NCBI RefSeq assembly: GCF_030272615.1
Contig: NC_081412.1
Coordinates: 477,221,657-477,285,656, forward strand
DNA length: 64,000 bases
Direction: 5' to 3'
DNA from: Cryptomeria japonica
Taxonomy: Eukaryota; Streptophyta; Pinopsida; Cupressales; Cupressaceae
Shown: piece after piece, positions 42,496-55,834 of the stretch
How the letters are laid out: every line of letters begins with the position of its first letter
Position numbering within the stretch: the first letter of the stretch is position 1
The notes under the pieces: generated by a model
The model's database searches: none
What the model was told of the DNA's origin: nothing
Seen by the model: the letters and a program-made list of their open reading frames with translations, nothing else
Translations under genes and position numbers: made by a program

Positions 42496-43967
42496 TGTAG
42501 ACTCATAAAAATGACCACATTCCTAAATGAATATTTAATGTTTATTTTATTCTCATTCCTTTATTTAGTTAAATCTAATTTAATTAAATCACTCACATTC
42601 CTCTAATTTGATTAAATAAATTATTCAATTTATTTATTTAAATTCACTTAAGCCTTTCACATAATTTGATTAAATAAATCATTTTATTTAATCAAATCTC
42701 TTCTCTCTACTTATAATTAAATTTACATTTAATTAAATTGTTCACTCCAAATAAATAAATCTAATTTATTTAAATCCTCCACTAGCAACAACAATTGAAA
42801 TAAAGTGATTTATTTTAATTAATTCTATTATCCCCCACCCACTTGCATTTTCCTACATCTCCCATTTGCCCCCTAAACCCCCTTTCTAAATTCTTCTAGA
42901 ACCTATCTAATCCTAATCAATTAGCCTAAACCCTTCAATTATCCCCTTTCCCTAAATTTGAGGATGTCACTTCTCAAATTTGGAGTAAAGTCTTCCAAAG
43001 GCATTAAAGCCTTTATGCCTTCAACAAGCTAACTTGTTGAATACCCCCAAATTTGGAAGGACTCTTACAAATTTGTCCCCAAAGTCTTTCAAACCATTAA
43101 TGGTTAACTAACCCTTTGTGGCATGGTTAGAGACTTTTTGCCTAACTCAACCCTCATCTAACCCAGGGGTCTCATCAAGCATTCATTGCTTTGACCATGG
43201 TTATCCCTTTAACCCTTGCACAAGAGTTTATCCTTTGGGTAAAAGCTTTATCCAATGGGTAATCTTAACCTAACCTTAACCCTTACCTCCTAAGGTAACC
43301 ATGAGGTCTTCTCAGACATTTAATGCTTCTTACATCTCCTCTCAAGCAGTCTTATGTTGACAATTGTCACCATTTCATTGGTGAGAATTGTAAACATGGA
43401 TTGATAACTTTCAATCTTGGCCCTTGATAAGATCATCTAATCTTGACCATCCATTGCCATATTTTCCCTATAAATAGAGCCCTCATTCCCTCATTCTCAT
43501 CATCCAAGTTTTTAGCATCACACTTATACTCATTTTTACCAAGCATTTAGTCTCTCTTTGAAATAGAAATAAATCTAATAAGCAATTTAGAAGCATTTGT
43601 ATCATCTTAGTTAATCATATAAATTACTATATCATGTTAGGATAGTATTTCACTAATCTTTTCATCTTATCATCACTAGTTTAGTTCATTTGTTAAAGCA
43701 TGCATAGATAGGATGCATTCATACTAAGATTGATTAAAAGCATCCCTCATTCTCATGATTGTCATCCCTAAGTTACTTTGCTCAGTGATCTGAGAGCAAA
43801 GGCATTGGCTTGAGGGGTCTTGTGAGATAGAGAACAATGGAACACCCCTTGGGAAGTTGAGCTATTCCACATAGCTCCATAACTTGCACCAAGAGTCCCA
43901 TTGGTGTGTGGGCAAGTTCATTGAATTTTGTAATTACCATTTCATTGCATTACTTTTCCCACATACA
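42496..43967 (+). repeat. Element C 5' LTR
   Basis: 1,472 bp, TGTAGACTCATAAAA to CACATACA. TATA box CTATAAATAGAGC at 43468-43480. It matches 57535-59000 throughout, with scattered substitutions and small indels. Confidence 0.93.
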
Positions 43968-43971
43968 TTTC

Positions 43972-43989
43972 TGGCGCCTACCGTGGGGC
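43972..43989 (+). promoter_or_regulatory. Element C primer binding site
   Basis: TGGCGCCTACCGTGGGGC, four bases after the LTR end. TGGCGCC-type sites are frequent in Tat/Athila elements. It differs from the site of element B. Confidence 0.82.
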
Positions 43990-44059
43990 TTGACCCCATT
44001 TATCAAATCATTTTTTGTGTAGGACTAACTCTGTAGGTACGCGGGAAATGAGAATCGAC

Positions 44060-44300
44060 GCGTAGCAAGCATCATCTAGCACATCCGGTCAATACTTTAG
44101 TGCATCGGACCTACTGTTTAGCGCGTTAAAGCTTAAATTTAGCACATAACAATTTTCCTATTTCCTGTAGGTTTCAGCGCCTTAATTAAACAGTCTAGCA
44201 CTTCCAGTTAACAGTTTAGCGCATCAAGTCTTTTAGGTAGTGCATCAGTACCTTTCTATAGTGCATCAAGTCCATTCTGTAGCGCATCATGGGCATAAAG
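44060..44300 (+). repeat. TAGCGCAT motif array in the element C gag leader, first block
   Basis: About ten degenerate copies at 20-30 base spacing: TAGCACATCC, TTAGTGCATCG, TTTAGCGCGTT, TTTAGCACATAA, TTTAGCGCATCAAG, TAGTGCATCAG, TAGTGCATCAAG, TAGCGCATCATG. Variants are mostly CG to TG or CA. Confidence 0.78.
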
Positions 44301-45760
44301 TAGAAAACAAATTTATAACAGAAGCCTAAAATAGACTTGTAGAAGTCCACGAAATAAGTTTTTTTCTTTTACTAACTGATTTTACTGCAGGTGACTAACG
44401 GTTTATTTGTAGGGTGGAGAGTTTATTTTACCTAAGTTAGGAGTGAAGTAATTTAGTTTTGCTAACTTAGTTAAGTTAGTTAAGTTAAAATTTCCTTCAT
44501 TTTCTTGTTAGATAAAATTGAACTCACATTTCACTTTGGGTACATAAAAAGAAGAACAACAAAATTATTTCTTGCTTTCTTAGGAGAAAAACACTTCATT
44601 TTGGAACTATAAAAAGAACCAACAACTTTATTTTTGCAAAGTACTTTAAAAAGAACCTCACCATCCTTTGGTGTCTAAAAGGATTCACTTTAAATTTTGT
44701 AAGATAAAGAACCTCATTTGTCAAAAGTTTTTTTTGAAGTAGACCAAAAGAGGGAAATTCTTCCCCTTTATCGATTTCTTTTTGTTGACCAAATCCAACT
44801 CTTTGCTTTGTTGACCAGGATTTTTTTTACTAGCTTAGAAAATAATTGATTTGGGAAATAAAATAAACACCATGCTTTTTTGGAGCAACATCTCCAAATA
44901 GACTTTAGCAAATCATTGCAATGAAAGGATAAAAAGAATACTTGTGTGCCTTGCTTCAAAAGTGGAAGGTATATGCTCTCCCCTTAATTGGGTGATCAAA
45001 AAGCCAAACCACTCTTACGCTTTTCGTATTTCAAGTAGTAAATCCTTTAGCAGGCTTGCCCTCCTGAAGAACTAAAAACTCTTAAAGCCATTCTTTGGTT
45101 GATGTGAGGGGAACGACCTAAGTGGGGAACGAATTTGATGCCAAGTGTTCCAACCCACTATAATCAAAAGAGGAGGGTGACAAAATTCCCTTTCAATGGT
45201 TTTGTGCAGCGATTAGCCTTCCCCTAGTATCTTTACAATATGTAAAGCCTTTGTTCTAAAGGTTGGGAAGCCTCTTGAGGGAGTTTATCACTGACGGCCG
45301 AACAGGAAGCCTGATTACGAACCTTAGCACTAGAAACTTTGAGCCGAGTCAGTATCCAGACATTGGCAATATCATAGTGCAAGGGTGGGGAAGAATCTGC
45401 CCCCAGGATTACTCACCATATATCTCCCAAGATAACTACTCAATTGTATCTGGCAAAAGGAAAAAAAATGGGCACCCCCTAGGGCGTGACAAGGCTGTTT
45501 GAGCTGACGGAGTATCGAGACAAGTGGGCTATGGTATTGTCGATGACCCTTGAATAAAGAGTCTGATTGAATTGCATTATCTGTATCCAAACCTATCAAA
45601 ACACTGGGGATTTGAACACATCCTCGTAGAATATACACTCTTTGTTTAGAATAGGCAAAACGATTATCTTTTTCATGCTATATTTGCATTTCATACTTCA
45701 GAAAATCATCCTCAAAAATTGAGAAAAAGGTAAAAAATGTAGAAAAACCAACAAGTCAAA
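44301..45760. other. Element C gag leader, unassigned
   Basis: No gene or clear repeat. Reading frames are short and broken. Confidence 0.45.
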
Positions 45761-45769
45761 ACAAACAGG

Positions 45770-46150
45770 GCAGTTTAGTGCGTAGAAGTAACATTTGAGC
45801 ACTTTGAAACCATCTTTTAGCACGTCCAAGCTTCAACATAGCGCAACAATTCTGAAAACTAGTGCATAAGCAATCTAAACATTCAACAGCTAAAACTTAG
45901 TGCTTCCAGAAAACAACTCGGCGCTTTGGAGCAACAACCTAGTGCTTTGGGAGCAAAAATTAGCGCGTTGAGCTCAAAAGTTAGTGCGTCAGAAGGACAT
46001 ATTAGCACATAACTTTTCAGACCAAGTCAAAAGTAAACAGTGCAAGTTAGCATGTCAAAGTGGCAACTTAGCACGTTGAGATCATTCTCTAGCGCATTGA
46101 CAACATTTGTTAGCGCATTGGTTTTCTAGCTTATTGCATAGACGAAACTA
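45770..46150 (+). repeat. TAGCGCAT motif array in the element C gag leader, second block
   Basis: About seventeen degenerate copies, for example TTTAGTGCGTAG, TTTAGCACGTCC, ATAGCGCAAC, TTAGCGCGTTGAG, TTAGTGCGTCAG, TTAGCACGTTGAG, CTAGCGCATTGAC, TTAGCGCATTGG. Same strand and same motif as the block at 44060-44300. Confidence 0.8.
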
Positions 46151-47046
46151 AGAAAACAGAGAGCAAGCATAAGCTTTTTTGAAAATTTTTAAAACATAGT
46201 TTGGGAAGCCATTTTCAATCCTCACTCAACTCCATCAGGCAGAAATCACATCAGAGTATCAGAACTATTCCAAAACTCACAAAACAAGATATTTTTAGAA
46301 CAAAGTTGTCAAGTCAAAAACTAGCTAAGGATTAACACATTTTCCTATCAGAATCAGGTAACATCATCACATACATCAAAAGGTCTTCCAAATCACACAG
46401 ATTTCATCCTCAAAACATACTTGTTTCAAACTAAAGTTGTCAAATCGACTTTCCATATCGGGAAAGCTCTTATTCCATAACATTTGACGCACTTTATCGT
46501 GAGGAGGCATCTAAACCTTCATTTGATAAAAGTGGACTTAAGTTTCCAAACAAGGCATCTTTAATCCAAAACAAATCAAAGGAAACCATTGATCACTTGT
46601 GTATGAATAATCCTCATATTTTGAGAAGAAAGAGTATTCATCACAACACTAAGTTAAGGAAACAACAACCTAGTTCTCAGAAACTTGCTTAAAGGATTAA
46701 GTTTCTACATCAATCGCCAACTCTTCAAAACTCATCGAACATTCCTCCCTCATATGTGATTATATCTTCAAGACAAGTCAAACAAATTTGACAAAGAGCC
46801 ATTGAGAACTAGAGCATTTTGCCAAAAAGCAGCATTCAACCAATGCTTAAATCGCGGAGGAAAGATCAATCCGACTTTCTTCCCATAAGTTTGCATTACT
46901 GACAACATACCTCGATAGAACCACCAACTCCTGAGCAAAACACAGAAGAGGAATTCATTCCCTTTATAAGAGAGAGTTTCTACTAGATGCCCATTGTCAC
47001 TTACTCTCAACGAAACAAACAAAGTGAAACACAACCAAAGTCCAAT
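46151..47046. other. Element C leader between motif array and gag
   Basis: No recognisable gene or repeat; ordinary AT-rich leader sequence. Confidence 0.4.
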
Positions 47047-48640
47047 ATGGGGTGAAGATTATCAAATCCCTTCAAATATCCAAATCTAGAAGACATAGAG
47101 ATCACTGAAGAGCTCCTCCAGGAATGTCAAGAAAGTGCCTCGTTTCAAAGACTTATGGAACGCCTCATAGAAGCTAACAAAGAAAAATACCTACTCATGA
47201 ACAACAAAGAGAAGAAGACACATGTGACCCTGAGCAAAACATACCTGAGTCACACATACCACAACACACACCTACCCAAGCTAGAAAAAATGAGAAGGAA
47301 GAACTCTTCCCTCGATAAAAAAATGCACCCTTGGTTGCTCTCACATAGAAAATCCAAATGCTACAAAAGCAAATACAGGACATGCAACAAGGATCAATAG
47401 TACGACATTCCTTAAATGAAATTTGTCCTTATCCTTTTGACAGAAGATTAAACATGGTACCTTTTCCCCCAAATTCAGACATTCCCAAATTTGACAATAT
47501 GATGGGAAAAGCGATCCTCATGATCATGTTCGGGAATTTTGTACCATGAGCCTGGAATTTGCCCATGATGACACCTATTTGATGAGGCTATTCCCAAGAA
47601 GCTTGGGACGGAAAACAATGGAATGGTTATCCAAAATCACACCTCCTGTCAGATCCTTTGATGAATTAGTCAACAAATTTATCACTGAATACTCATACAA
47701 CATTCAACATGCCATCGCCATGCTAGATGTCTACAATACCAAACAGAAAAAAAAAATGAAACATTCATGGTGTTTCTTCAACGTTGGTGACAGATGGTTT
47801 CGAGATATCCTCGAGATATTCCCAAATAGGAAAAGATGGAAATTTTCATCGACAATTTGAATAGCGAGATGAGTTACATACTCAAGCTCCAATGCATACC
47901 ATCTTTTGCCAAATTAATTGAAAATGGCATCCAAGTAGAGGAGGCATGTGTAAAGAAAGGAACGTTGAAATTATTCAAAGAAGGAACTAATTCACCCAAC
48001 TCTCATTACAATAACCAGAACAACAACAACAACTTAGACAAATCCAGGTTCTGGACCAGAAACAAAAATGCGGGAAATGAAGGAGGAAACGAAGCTAATG
48101 ATGCAAAGTCCAAACAACCAGTGTTGGCCTTATCAGGTAATCGTCAAGCTACCAAGAATGAAAAAGGTGCTAATCAAGGCACTAACACTTATGCACCAAA
48201 TACCAATCCAAAAATTTCAAATGTGAACAATACCAACAATACCCAAAACAATAACACAAATTGAGGACCTAATAAAAACTCACGGGGTAACACCAACAAC
48301 TTTCCTAAATGCATTTACACACCATTAGGGCAATCATTAGAGTCCGCATTCAGAGAGCTCCTGGCAAACAAAATTATCTCCTTACTAGCAATCAACAACT
48401 TTGAACCACAAGTCAAACCACCTTGGTGGAATGACTCACACTTTTGTGATTTTCATCGGAACAAAGGACATCAAACAAATGATTGCATGAGGCTGAAAAA
48501 CATTGTTCAAGACATGATTGATAGAGGTGATTTAACAATTGATGGTGTCATGACAAACGGTGACCATGGGGCCTTTAAGAATCCTCTTCCAAACTACAAC
48601 AAGGATGGAGCTTCAACATCAAATGATACACGCGGAGCTC
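47047..48640 (+). pseudogene. Element C gag
   Basis: The frame reads LEDIEITEELLQECQESASFQ, LMERLIEANKEKYLLM, then (after stops) QKQIQDMQQGSIVRHSLNEICPYPFDRRLNMVPFPPNSDIPKFD and MSLEFAHDDTYLMRLFPRSLGRKTMEWLSKITPPVRSFDELVNKFITEYSYN, matching B gag (PYPFDHIVYMPPFPQHFETPKFD; LMRLFPKSLGG). An Asn-rich stretch (48000-48260) and a zinc-binding CDFHRNKGHQTNDC (C-x2-H-x4-H-x4-C; about 48450-48490) follow. Several frameshifts (near 47510, 47750 and 47830) and stops. The zinc module keeps all four ligands, unlike B. Confidence 0.82.
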
Positions 48641-49665
48641 ATATCAATCACATATACAATAACACCATCAATCATATATCAACAAATGACAATCAAGTAA
48701 GTTTCATTACAATCAAGGACAAACGCGAACACGAATCGATCAATGTACCCACTAGAGCTCAAAAATATATCTTGAAGGGGCATACATCAATAGAAAACAC
48801 CATACCTAAAATTCAATATGATCTGGTCAGTCAACTGCGCAAAACTCCTGCTCAAATATCTATACTTGAGTTGTTGAAAATTTCACCAAAACACAAGGAC
48901 ATCTTGGAACAACCAGTATTGGAAACAAATGTACCTCAAGATCTGGATATTGACAAATTCCAAGCCATGGTAGCTCACATAAAAGGGTCTCATAATCTCA
49001 CCTTTTTTGAGCATGATAATATTTCATTGAGCCATCCACAGAATACTTCACTTCACATTGAAGTCTTGGTCTACAAACATCGAGTTAAAAGAGTATTAAT
49101 AGATGGAGGAGCTAGACTGAATATCTGTACCTTAAAACTTATCTGTGCATTAGGCTTCTCTGAGTAGTCTATTGATCCATGCAAAAAGATCACTATTAAA
49201 GCATATGATGATGAAGAAATATCATCCAAGGGAACAGTGGTGTTGCCAATTCAAGTAAGACAGATACAAAAGGACACTATGTACCAAGTATTAGACATAG
49301 ACCTCACATATAATATTTTATTGGGCCGACCTTGGATACATGAAATGCAAGCAGTACCCTCAACTTACCACCAGTGTGTTAAGTTCCCATACAATGGACA
49401 GGAGATTTCTATATCAACAGATCATAACCCTTCTCAATATTGTAATGCTATGGGGGCAGCCCAAGACAGTTTGGTTGCACATAACAGAGAAAAACAAACT
49501 TCCTCAGCACTAGATCTTCAGCAAGAAAAGCTCAAGTCTTTATCTATGGATTTCAAACAGAAGATGAAAATCAAAGAACAAGGCATGGGAGAGTACTCTT
49601 TGGAACCCTTGTGTCTAATAAACTTACCAAGATCGCCTAAATATCATGGGCTACCTTCAGCATAA
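48641..49665 (+). pseudogene. Element C spacer and retropepsin
   Basis: This frame is continuous with the gag zinc module, so no frameshift is needed between gag and protease here. Spacer QISILELLKISPKHKDILEQ is followed by KRVLIDGGARLNICTLKLICALGF (active-site Asp codon at 49102-49104, D-G-G type), a TAG at 49166-49168, then IKAYDDEEISSKGTVVLPIQV and YNILLGRPWIHEMQAVPSTYHQCVKFPYNGQE. It is longer than the protease of A, and it shows the sequence that the solo LTR interrupts in A. Inactive because of the stop. Confidence 0.82.
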
Positions 49666-49679
49666 ATACATCAAGCAAC

Positions 49680-49990
49680 ACAGCCCATCACCAAGTTTGA
49701 TGGTAAATTTATTCAACTAGCCACACTAGCTCATGAATCAGAAGAAAAGGACATCCTTACTTGGCTATATAAGGATGAAGAAGAAGTTAGGGGAGCTACT
49801 ATGGAAGTAGCTATACTAACATAGCTATATGGAAAAGGCTACCTAATCATGCAACAAATGGGATACAATGGCAAAGGACCTATCGGCAAGCATCAGGAAG
49901 GTGTCACAAAATCATTAGATCCTCCTTCATAGTTTTCTAAAGACAAAATAGGATTGGATTATGGGCACACTCTACCCCCAAAGAAGACAC
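49680..49990 (+). pseudogene. Element C G-patch segment
   Basis: The translation includes KFDGKFIQLATLAHESEEKDILTWLYKDEE, and then YGKGYLIMQQMGYNGKGPIG, followed by EGVTKSL and KDKIGLDYG. It is aligned with the G-patches of A and B and keeps the G-x-G-x-x-x-M-Q-x-M-G-Y core and the PIG turn; the closing GLGY is changed to GLDY. Two TAGs interrupt it (about 49821 and 49930). A G-patch would bind nucleic acid or a helicase partner. Confidence 0.68.
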
Positions 49991-51025
49991 CAAATAAACA
50001 TCAAAAACCTTAATGGAAGGCAAAGAAGAAATATGAGGAGGACTCGTGGAAGGAGGCACTATTTGAATCAGCAAAAACAATACAAAAAGAATGTGAATAC
50101 CAGGAAACATAGAAACAACACAAGGAGTCAGCCATTCAAAAAGAAGAAGCACCTTGTGTAGAAGTACATCATGTTCAGGAACCTGTTTCAAACAAAGAAG
50201 AATCATCCCCTGACAACATCATTGCTCCTCAGGGAGAGACAAAGAGTAGAAGCAGGATTTGATACAAAATCAGAGAAAACTGTCAGACTAGTATCAATCA
50301 TCAAGGACATGTTTTCACCCTATAACATACCAGTCCACATCACTGAAAGAATCTGGGATAATACCTCTGAGACTGATTCAAATGATTATGAATGGGACAA
50401 CTGTTCAAATGTTACTGAAGATATTACTAAAAATGCTAGTCATAAACCCCTTTCTAAAGAAGAACAAGGGACAAAGCCTAGACTACTTGAATTTGGTCCA
50501 CAAAATATCTATGACGCCAAGGAAAATGAGCAGTGACATTACGAGCAAGTCTACATGGAAGATGATACCATCGAGGACCTTGATAAAATCATTAACATAT
50601 TTAATATCCCCACCAACCTTGATGATACCTCCATCCTAATGCTTACAACAGTCAAACTTGACCCACCCAATGAATCCTTACCACTCGTCTTTCCTAATCT
50701 TATAGACTTGGATGAACCTGACAATAATGACATACCAATTTTCCCAAATGATGATTCCATTATCCATTACTTATGTACTATCAACCCAAAAATAGACTCT
50801 ACCAGCAAACAAAGTAACGACGTTTGCAATCAGGGGAGTGCCAAGTCTCTCAGTCGCAGAAATGAAAGAAATAAAGTATCTACTGCTGAAAACCAGTCAA
50901 TGGTAGCACTAGATCACAAAAAAGTAAAAATATAGGACACATCTACAGGTGAAAACCTTTTTGAGGCACCTAAAGATGAGAGACTTGACACTCTTCCTGA
51001 ACACTATTAGGAGTGATCACCCATA
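49991..51025 (+). pseudogene. Element C acidic linker
   Basis: Broken frames with the same landmarks as in A: NDYEWDNCSNVTED, DPPNESLPLVFPNLIDLDEP, DSIIHYLCTINPK and DHKKVK. No catalytic motif. It connects the G-patch to RT. A few stops and frame changes. Confidence 0.6.
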
Positions 51026-51563
51026 TTGATTGAGCCCACTCAATCAATCAACATTGGTACAATGAAAGCAGCCAAAAACATACACCTAGCAGAATCTCTG
51101 ACAGAGGCAGAAAAACAAGAGTTTATCAAATTTTTCAAAGAAAAGCAAATCAATTTTGCTTGGTCATATGCAGATATGCCCAGGATTGATCCATATTTAA
51201 TCATGCATCACTTATCCATTGTTCCAAGAGCTAAGCCAGTTAAGCAAAAATTGAGAAAGATGAATCCACATGTAGCACTTATGGTCAAAGCTGAGCTAAA
51301 GAAACTATTATACATTAGATTTATTCAACCTATAGACTATGCTGAATGGATTTCCAACATTGTGCCAGTTTCAAAACCAGATGGCGGCATCGGGATATGC
51401 ACTGATTTTTGAGATGTCAACAAAGCCTGTCCAAAGGATGACTTTCCTTTGCCCAGTATAGACATAATTGTAGACCTCACAACAGGCCATGCAATGCTAT
51501 CACTTATGGATGGTTTTTCTGGTTATAATAAAATCAAGATAGCTCCAAAGGATCAAGATAAAA
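51026..51563 (+). pseudogene. Element C reverse transcriptase, truncated
   Basis: The N-terminal half of RT: KQKLRKMNPHVALMVKAELKKL, FIQPIDYAEWISNIVPVSKPDGG, ICTDF, a TGA at 51410, then DDFPLPSIDIIVDLTTG and LSLMDGFSGYNKIKIAPKDQDKT. It stops there. The next codons belong to the integrase core. The FTCPWG, MPFGL and YxDD motifs, the thumb, both RNases H and the integrase zinc module are absent. Relative to A, about 1.9-2.0 kb is missing. Confidence 0.88.
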
Positions 51564-52392
51564 CACCCTTCATCTTCAAATGGACACAAGTTCATTATCA
51601 CTGCAACATAATATTTTACCAAATGGATTGAAGCGGTCCCCATGACCATAATAACTGGAAAACAAATTGCCTCTTTTATTCTAAATTATCTGATATGCAG
51701 ATATGGCATTCCAAGTTCCATCATCATAGATAATGGACGACCTTTCAAATACCAGGATGTACGAGAACTCTATGAACGATTCAAAATCCAACATCATTTC
51801 TCTACACCTTACTACCCATAGGGGAATGGTCAAGCAAAAGCATCAAATAAAACAATATTGAAAATCCTTAAGAAAATAGTAAATGATGCAGGAAAAGATT
51901 GGCACGTGCAACTCAATCCAGTACTTTGGGCATACAGAACTAGCATCCACACACCTACAAGAGCTACACCATATTCATTGGTGTATGGATTAGAAGTAAT
52001 TTTACCCCTCGAGGTATAAATCCCATCAGAGTATCTTTGAAAGGCCTCATTCCAGATGAAGAGTATCGAGTAAACAGATTGCAAGAGCTAGAGCTTCTAG
52101 ATGAAAAATGACAACATACCTATACTCAGCTCAAATCATACGAGCAATGTATGTGCCGAAGCTACAACCACAAGGTCATCCCTAGGATTTTTAAAATCTG
52201 TGATCTTGTACTCAAAGAAAATCCCAGAAATTAACAGGATCGAGAAAAGAAAGGGAAGTTTGAACCTAACTGGTTGGGTCCTTATGTCATCATATCAGCC
52301 TATGGATTAGGCGCCTATTAGCTAACAACTTCAAAAGGAGATGTGCTTGATGAAGCAACCAACAACATACATTTGAATAAATACTATACTTA
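51564..52392 (+). pseudogene. Element C integrase, 5' truncated
   Basis: It begins within the segment before FIITAT and continues WIEAVPM, GKQIASFILNYLICRYGIPSSIIIDNGRPF, then YYP, a TAG, GNGQAKASNKTILKILKKIVNDAGKDWHVQLNP. The first catalytic Asp was removed by the deletion, and the catalytic Glu of QAEA reads Lys (QAKA). A TGA after LDEK (52109-52111) matches the TGA of B at the same codon. The C-terminal GPY/F-type module (NWLGPYVIISAYG) is at about 52269-52310. Confidence 0.82.
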
Positions 52393-53833
52393 AGCAGTCT
52401 AATGCACAGAAAAGCGAAAAATACAAAAAAAATCAAAAAATTAGAAAAATACAAAAAGATGCAATAGAAACAAATGGTGAAAACTTGGCAATAGGCGCTA
52501 CATGTGAGAGGAGAGCTCCTCTATTTATCTTTACTCTCAAAATTTTATATCCACAATCAAGCACCACTGGCCATTTCCCAACACTTTATCAAAATAGCAT
52601 TATCTAGGATATACTTAGCGTAGTCATTGTCCATGTTTATCCAAATATTATTTCATCATATCCCACCATGGCTTGGTAATCATTGTACATATCCACGTCA
52701 GGTGGTAAATTTAGCTAGGGGAAACATTGATCTACATTCCATCCTCTCAATAAATAAAAACTTGTAGTAGACCAAGAGAATCATGTCAAAACAAACATTC
52801 AACAAGCAAGAGAACCAAACATGGATACACTTAACAAATTCACAACACATGATGGATGATTTTCTAAAGTATAGATTGTTTACATCTTGCATGAATTTTT
52901 GACTATTTTTGCACTTGAACTCTTTTTGAGCTATTGGATCCCCTAAACTTTTCTCAATGATGCATCGAGCTAGAGAAAGTAATTGGGACTCCAATATTTT
53001 TTAGTTTTCTATCTGTGAGGTGATCACTTTTACTATGCAAATACTTGTCTCGAGACATGATTCAAAGCATATCACTGAGGACATGGTTCCACTTTGCGCA
53101 TACAAATGGTTTAATCTTGTATGTTTATACGATAGCCACACTCAGGTCGTATTGGTTCAATTATACTTCGACGCTTATGCCATCTTGCAAAATAAAAAAT
53201 CATGTAAATTTTTCTCAGGTCATTATGGTTTAATTATACCATTATGCTTGTATAAATTTTCAACATATCCAAACAACTTAATGATGATAAACACAAATAA
53301 ATCAACAACATGTGACTATACAGGAATGACAAATGGAAGAATGAGGATGATCAATTAGTTGCATATCATTTTACAATTAGTTGCACATCATTATCATTAT
53401 CATACATCTCATTTTCAAGATACATCTCACAACATATCATTATCATACATCTCATTTTCAAGATACATCTCACAACATATCATTATCATAAATCTCATTT
53501 TCAAGATACATCTCACATCATTATCATTATCATATATCTCATTTTCAAGATACATCTCACATCATATCAAGATACAGATCACATCTCATACATCATGCAT
53601 CATCCAGTCATATCCATCAAATATCAAAACACATACATCTATCTAAAAGCATTTGCATCATCATCATAGAATCATAAAAATCATATATAAAGCATCATCC
53701 ATCAAACACATCACATGTGGAGCAAAGAAAACGGTGTCGTGTATATATATCTAAAAAATGATCAAGTATACAAAAGATGTAATGTCTGTTCCAAATAAAA
53801 AAAATGATCAGAATACAATAGAGACAAGGTCTC
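52393..53833. repeat. Element C noncoding region 3' of pol, with CATCTCATTTTCAAGATA repeats
   Basis: The A-rich start (52400-52460) matches A at 6640-6720. From 53395 to 53570 four tandem copies of an about 50-bp unit, ATACATCTCATTTTCAAGATACATCTCACA plus a CATATCATTATC spacer, are visible. No gene. Confidence 0.65.
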
Positions 53834-55834
53834 TTAGGTATGACTATCTTCTGAGGGTGATGGTCTCACGACAGATGTCCCAGCACTTGGATCCCTAGGT
53901 GGATCCTGATGAGTCAGCCCAATCACACTTTTTCTCTCTATCCTCAAAGTAGTCTGCCTGGATTGACTAGATCTCATCGTAGTAAAACTAGGAGCTCTGC
54001 GATCCTTGGGCACCAACTCCTCATATAGACGTTGGTAGTACTCAACCTCCTTGGCTATATACTGCATCTCTCTCAAGGTATCTCTCATCAACCCACCAAT
54101 CGCTGCTCTCTCCAGACAATCTTCTTGAGCCTCCACTCGACCTAAGTGCTCCAACACTGTATCACACTCTGTGGTAAGCTATGTAATTTGATGTTGATGC
54201 ACCAATAACTATGTCTGTAGATGCTGCATCAACAATTGCAAGGATCTAATCTAAGAATCCTCTCAATGAGTGAGAATCCAAATCTGGAGGGGTACCTATA
54301 TCATGGTACCCCCTGTCCCTCTCCCTATCCTCAACACTAGTGGGGGTAGAACATCTGATCTCCTCCTCTGGGTAGGCCGTCTAAAATCATCCATGCCACC
54401 CACAACTATTATAACCTCCCCTGCTTGCCCACCACCACCGGCTCCAATCACAAAACCTCCCCTCCCTCTCTCCTCCACTGCTCGCCGCACTACTCTCTCA
54501 CCCCGCATCCCTCTATTACCACCCACTCCACCTCTATCTTCTCTCCTCCCCCGATCTCCTTTCCTTTCTCTATCTCCATGCTGACCTCGACCACCATCTC
54601 CACCGTCATCACCTCCACCATCCCCACCTCCCTTGTCGAGCTCCTCACCCTCCTCTCTCCATCTCCCTAGCCTCTCGGGCTGCTCATCCTCATTGTCATC
54701 CAAAGTGGGAATCATCTCTGCTGGATCATATATCCAGGCTACAACATGAGCCATAAAGAGCGCTGAAAACTCCTTTGTCATCCCCGCATACACTACCCTG
54801 TAGGAATAGTCCCATATCTAGCCGGCTAGGTGCATGTGCTCCTCAACCGCCGCAATACTATCAATGGTTGGACCCCACTCTGGCACATCCTACCTCCATT
54901 GAGCATATAGACATGCTCCCTGTGGTATCCCCTATTGTCGCCCATACTGCCGTTGAACTCGGCTGTGCAGGAATCTCTCAATCACAAATGGAGTCCGCCC
55001 TATCAGGAATCGCGACATGTACACATAGGGTATCTCTAGCCCATCCTCCTCCCACACCTCACACTCCATATACACTCTCCAGACAACCGTATCAACATTC
55101 TCTAACACCCTCCTCCAATGCTCTAGTTTTCCCAGCTTACGCTAGACAACTATCCCTATGTATTCATATGCATAGGTGCGCCCAACTGGCCTATCCCTGT
55201 CTGCAAGTGGCCTCGCTGCGGGAATGTGCTCCCACACCCATACCTGTAGCAAAGTAACCCCAACTGATAAACTACCATAATCCAAGTATACCACCTGATG
55301 CAAATCTATGTATAAGTGGGCCAGCATAGCAGACCCCCATGCAAACCGGTGACCCTGTGTCACCATATCCTGCAGGACCAACCCCCATCCCACTACCATT
55401 CCCTTCGACCTACAATCGGGACATAAGAAGCCACTTACAAAACCTACCAGTACTGATGGTAGTGGGGCATAGTCAAAATAAATAAACGCTTGCCAAGGGA
55501 TCTCATACCCACAAATCATATCATCATGTAGAATCCAGCGAAGCTCCTCTATCCCACCCTCCCCAATCTACTCATATGGAAATAGTGCACCTACCACAGG
55601 AATCCACAAAATCTGATAACAATCCTCTGGTGTGACTATAATCTCACTTGTCACCAAATGAAAGGTGTTGGTGTCACTATGCCACCTCTCTGCGAAAGGT
55701 GTCAATAAACCCTGGTTAATGATATACCTAGGCATCTCTAATAAAGAGGATAATCTGCATCTCTCAATAATATCTCTGTCTGCCTATGTCAATCGTGGAA
55801 TCAGAGACCACGGCCTCGGAAATCACTCTCATGA
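53834..55834 (-). pseudogene. Element C antisense plant mobile domain gene, exon 2
   Basis: Exon 2 would begin at 55834 after an acceptor TTCTGCAG on the minus strand. Readable blocks: AERWHSDTNTFHL, VTPEDCYQILWIPVVG, GYEIPWQAFIYFDYAPLPSVLVGFVSGFLCPDCRSKGMVVGWG, GVTLLQVWVWEHIP (PMD), an acidic Gly/Asp-rich linker (54793-54480), a coiled-coil-like tail LREMQYIAKEVEYYQRLYEEL and a Ser-rich end at 53834. It aligns with B over its length, with several stops and frame changes. Exon 1 is at 57114-57031. Confidence 0.8.
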
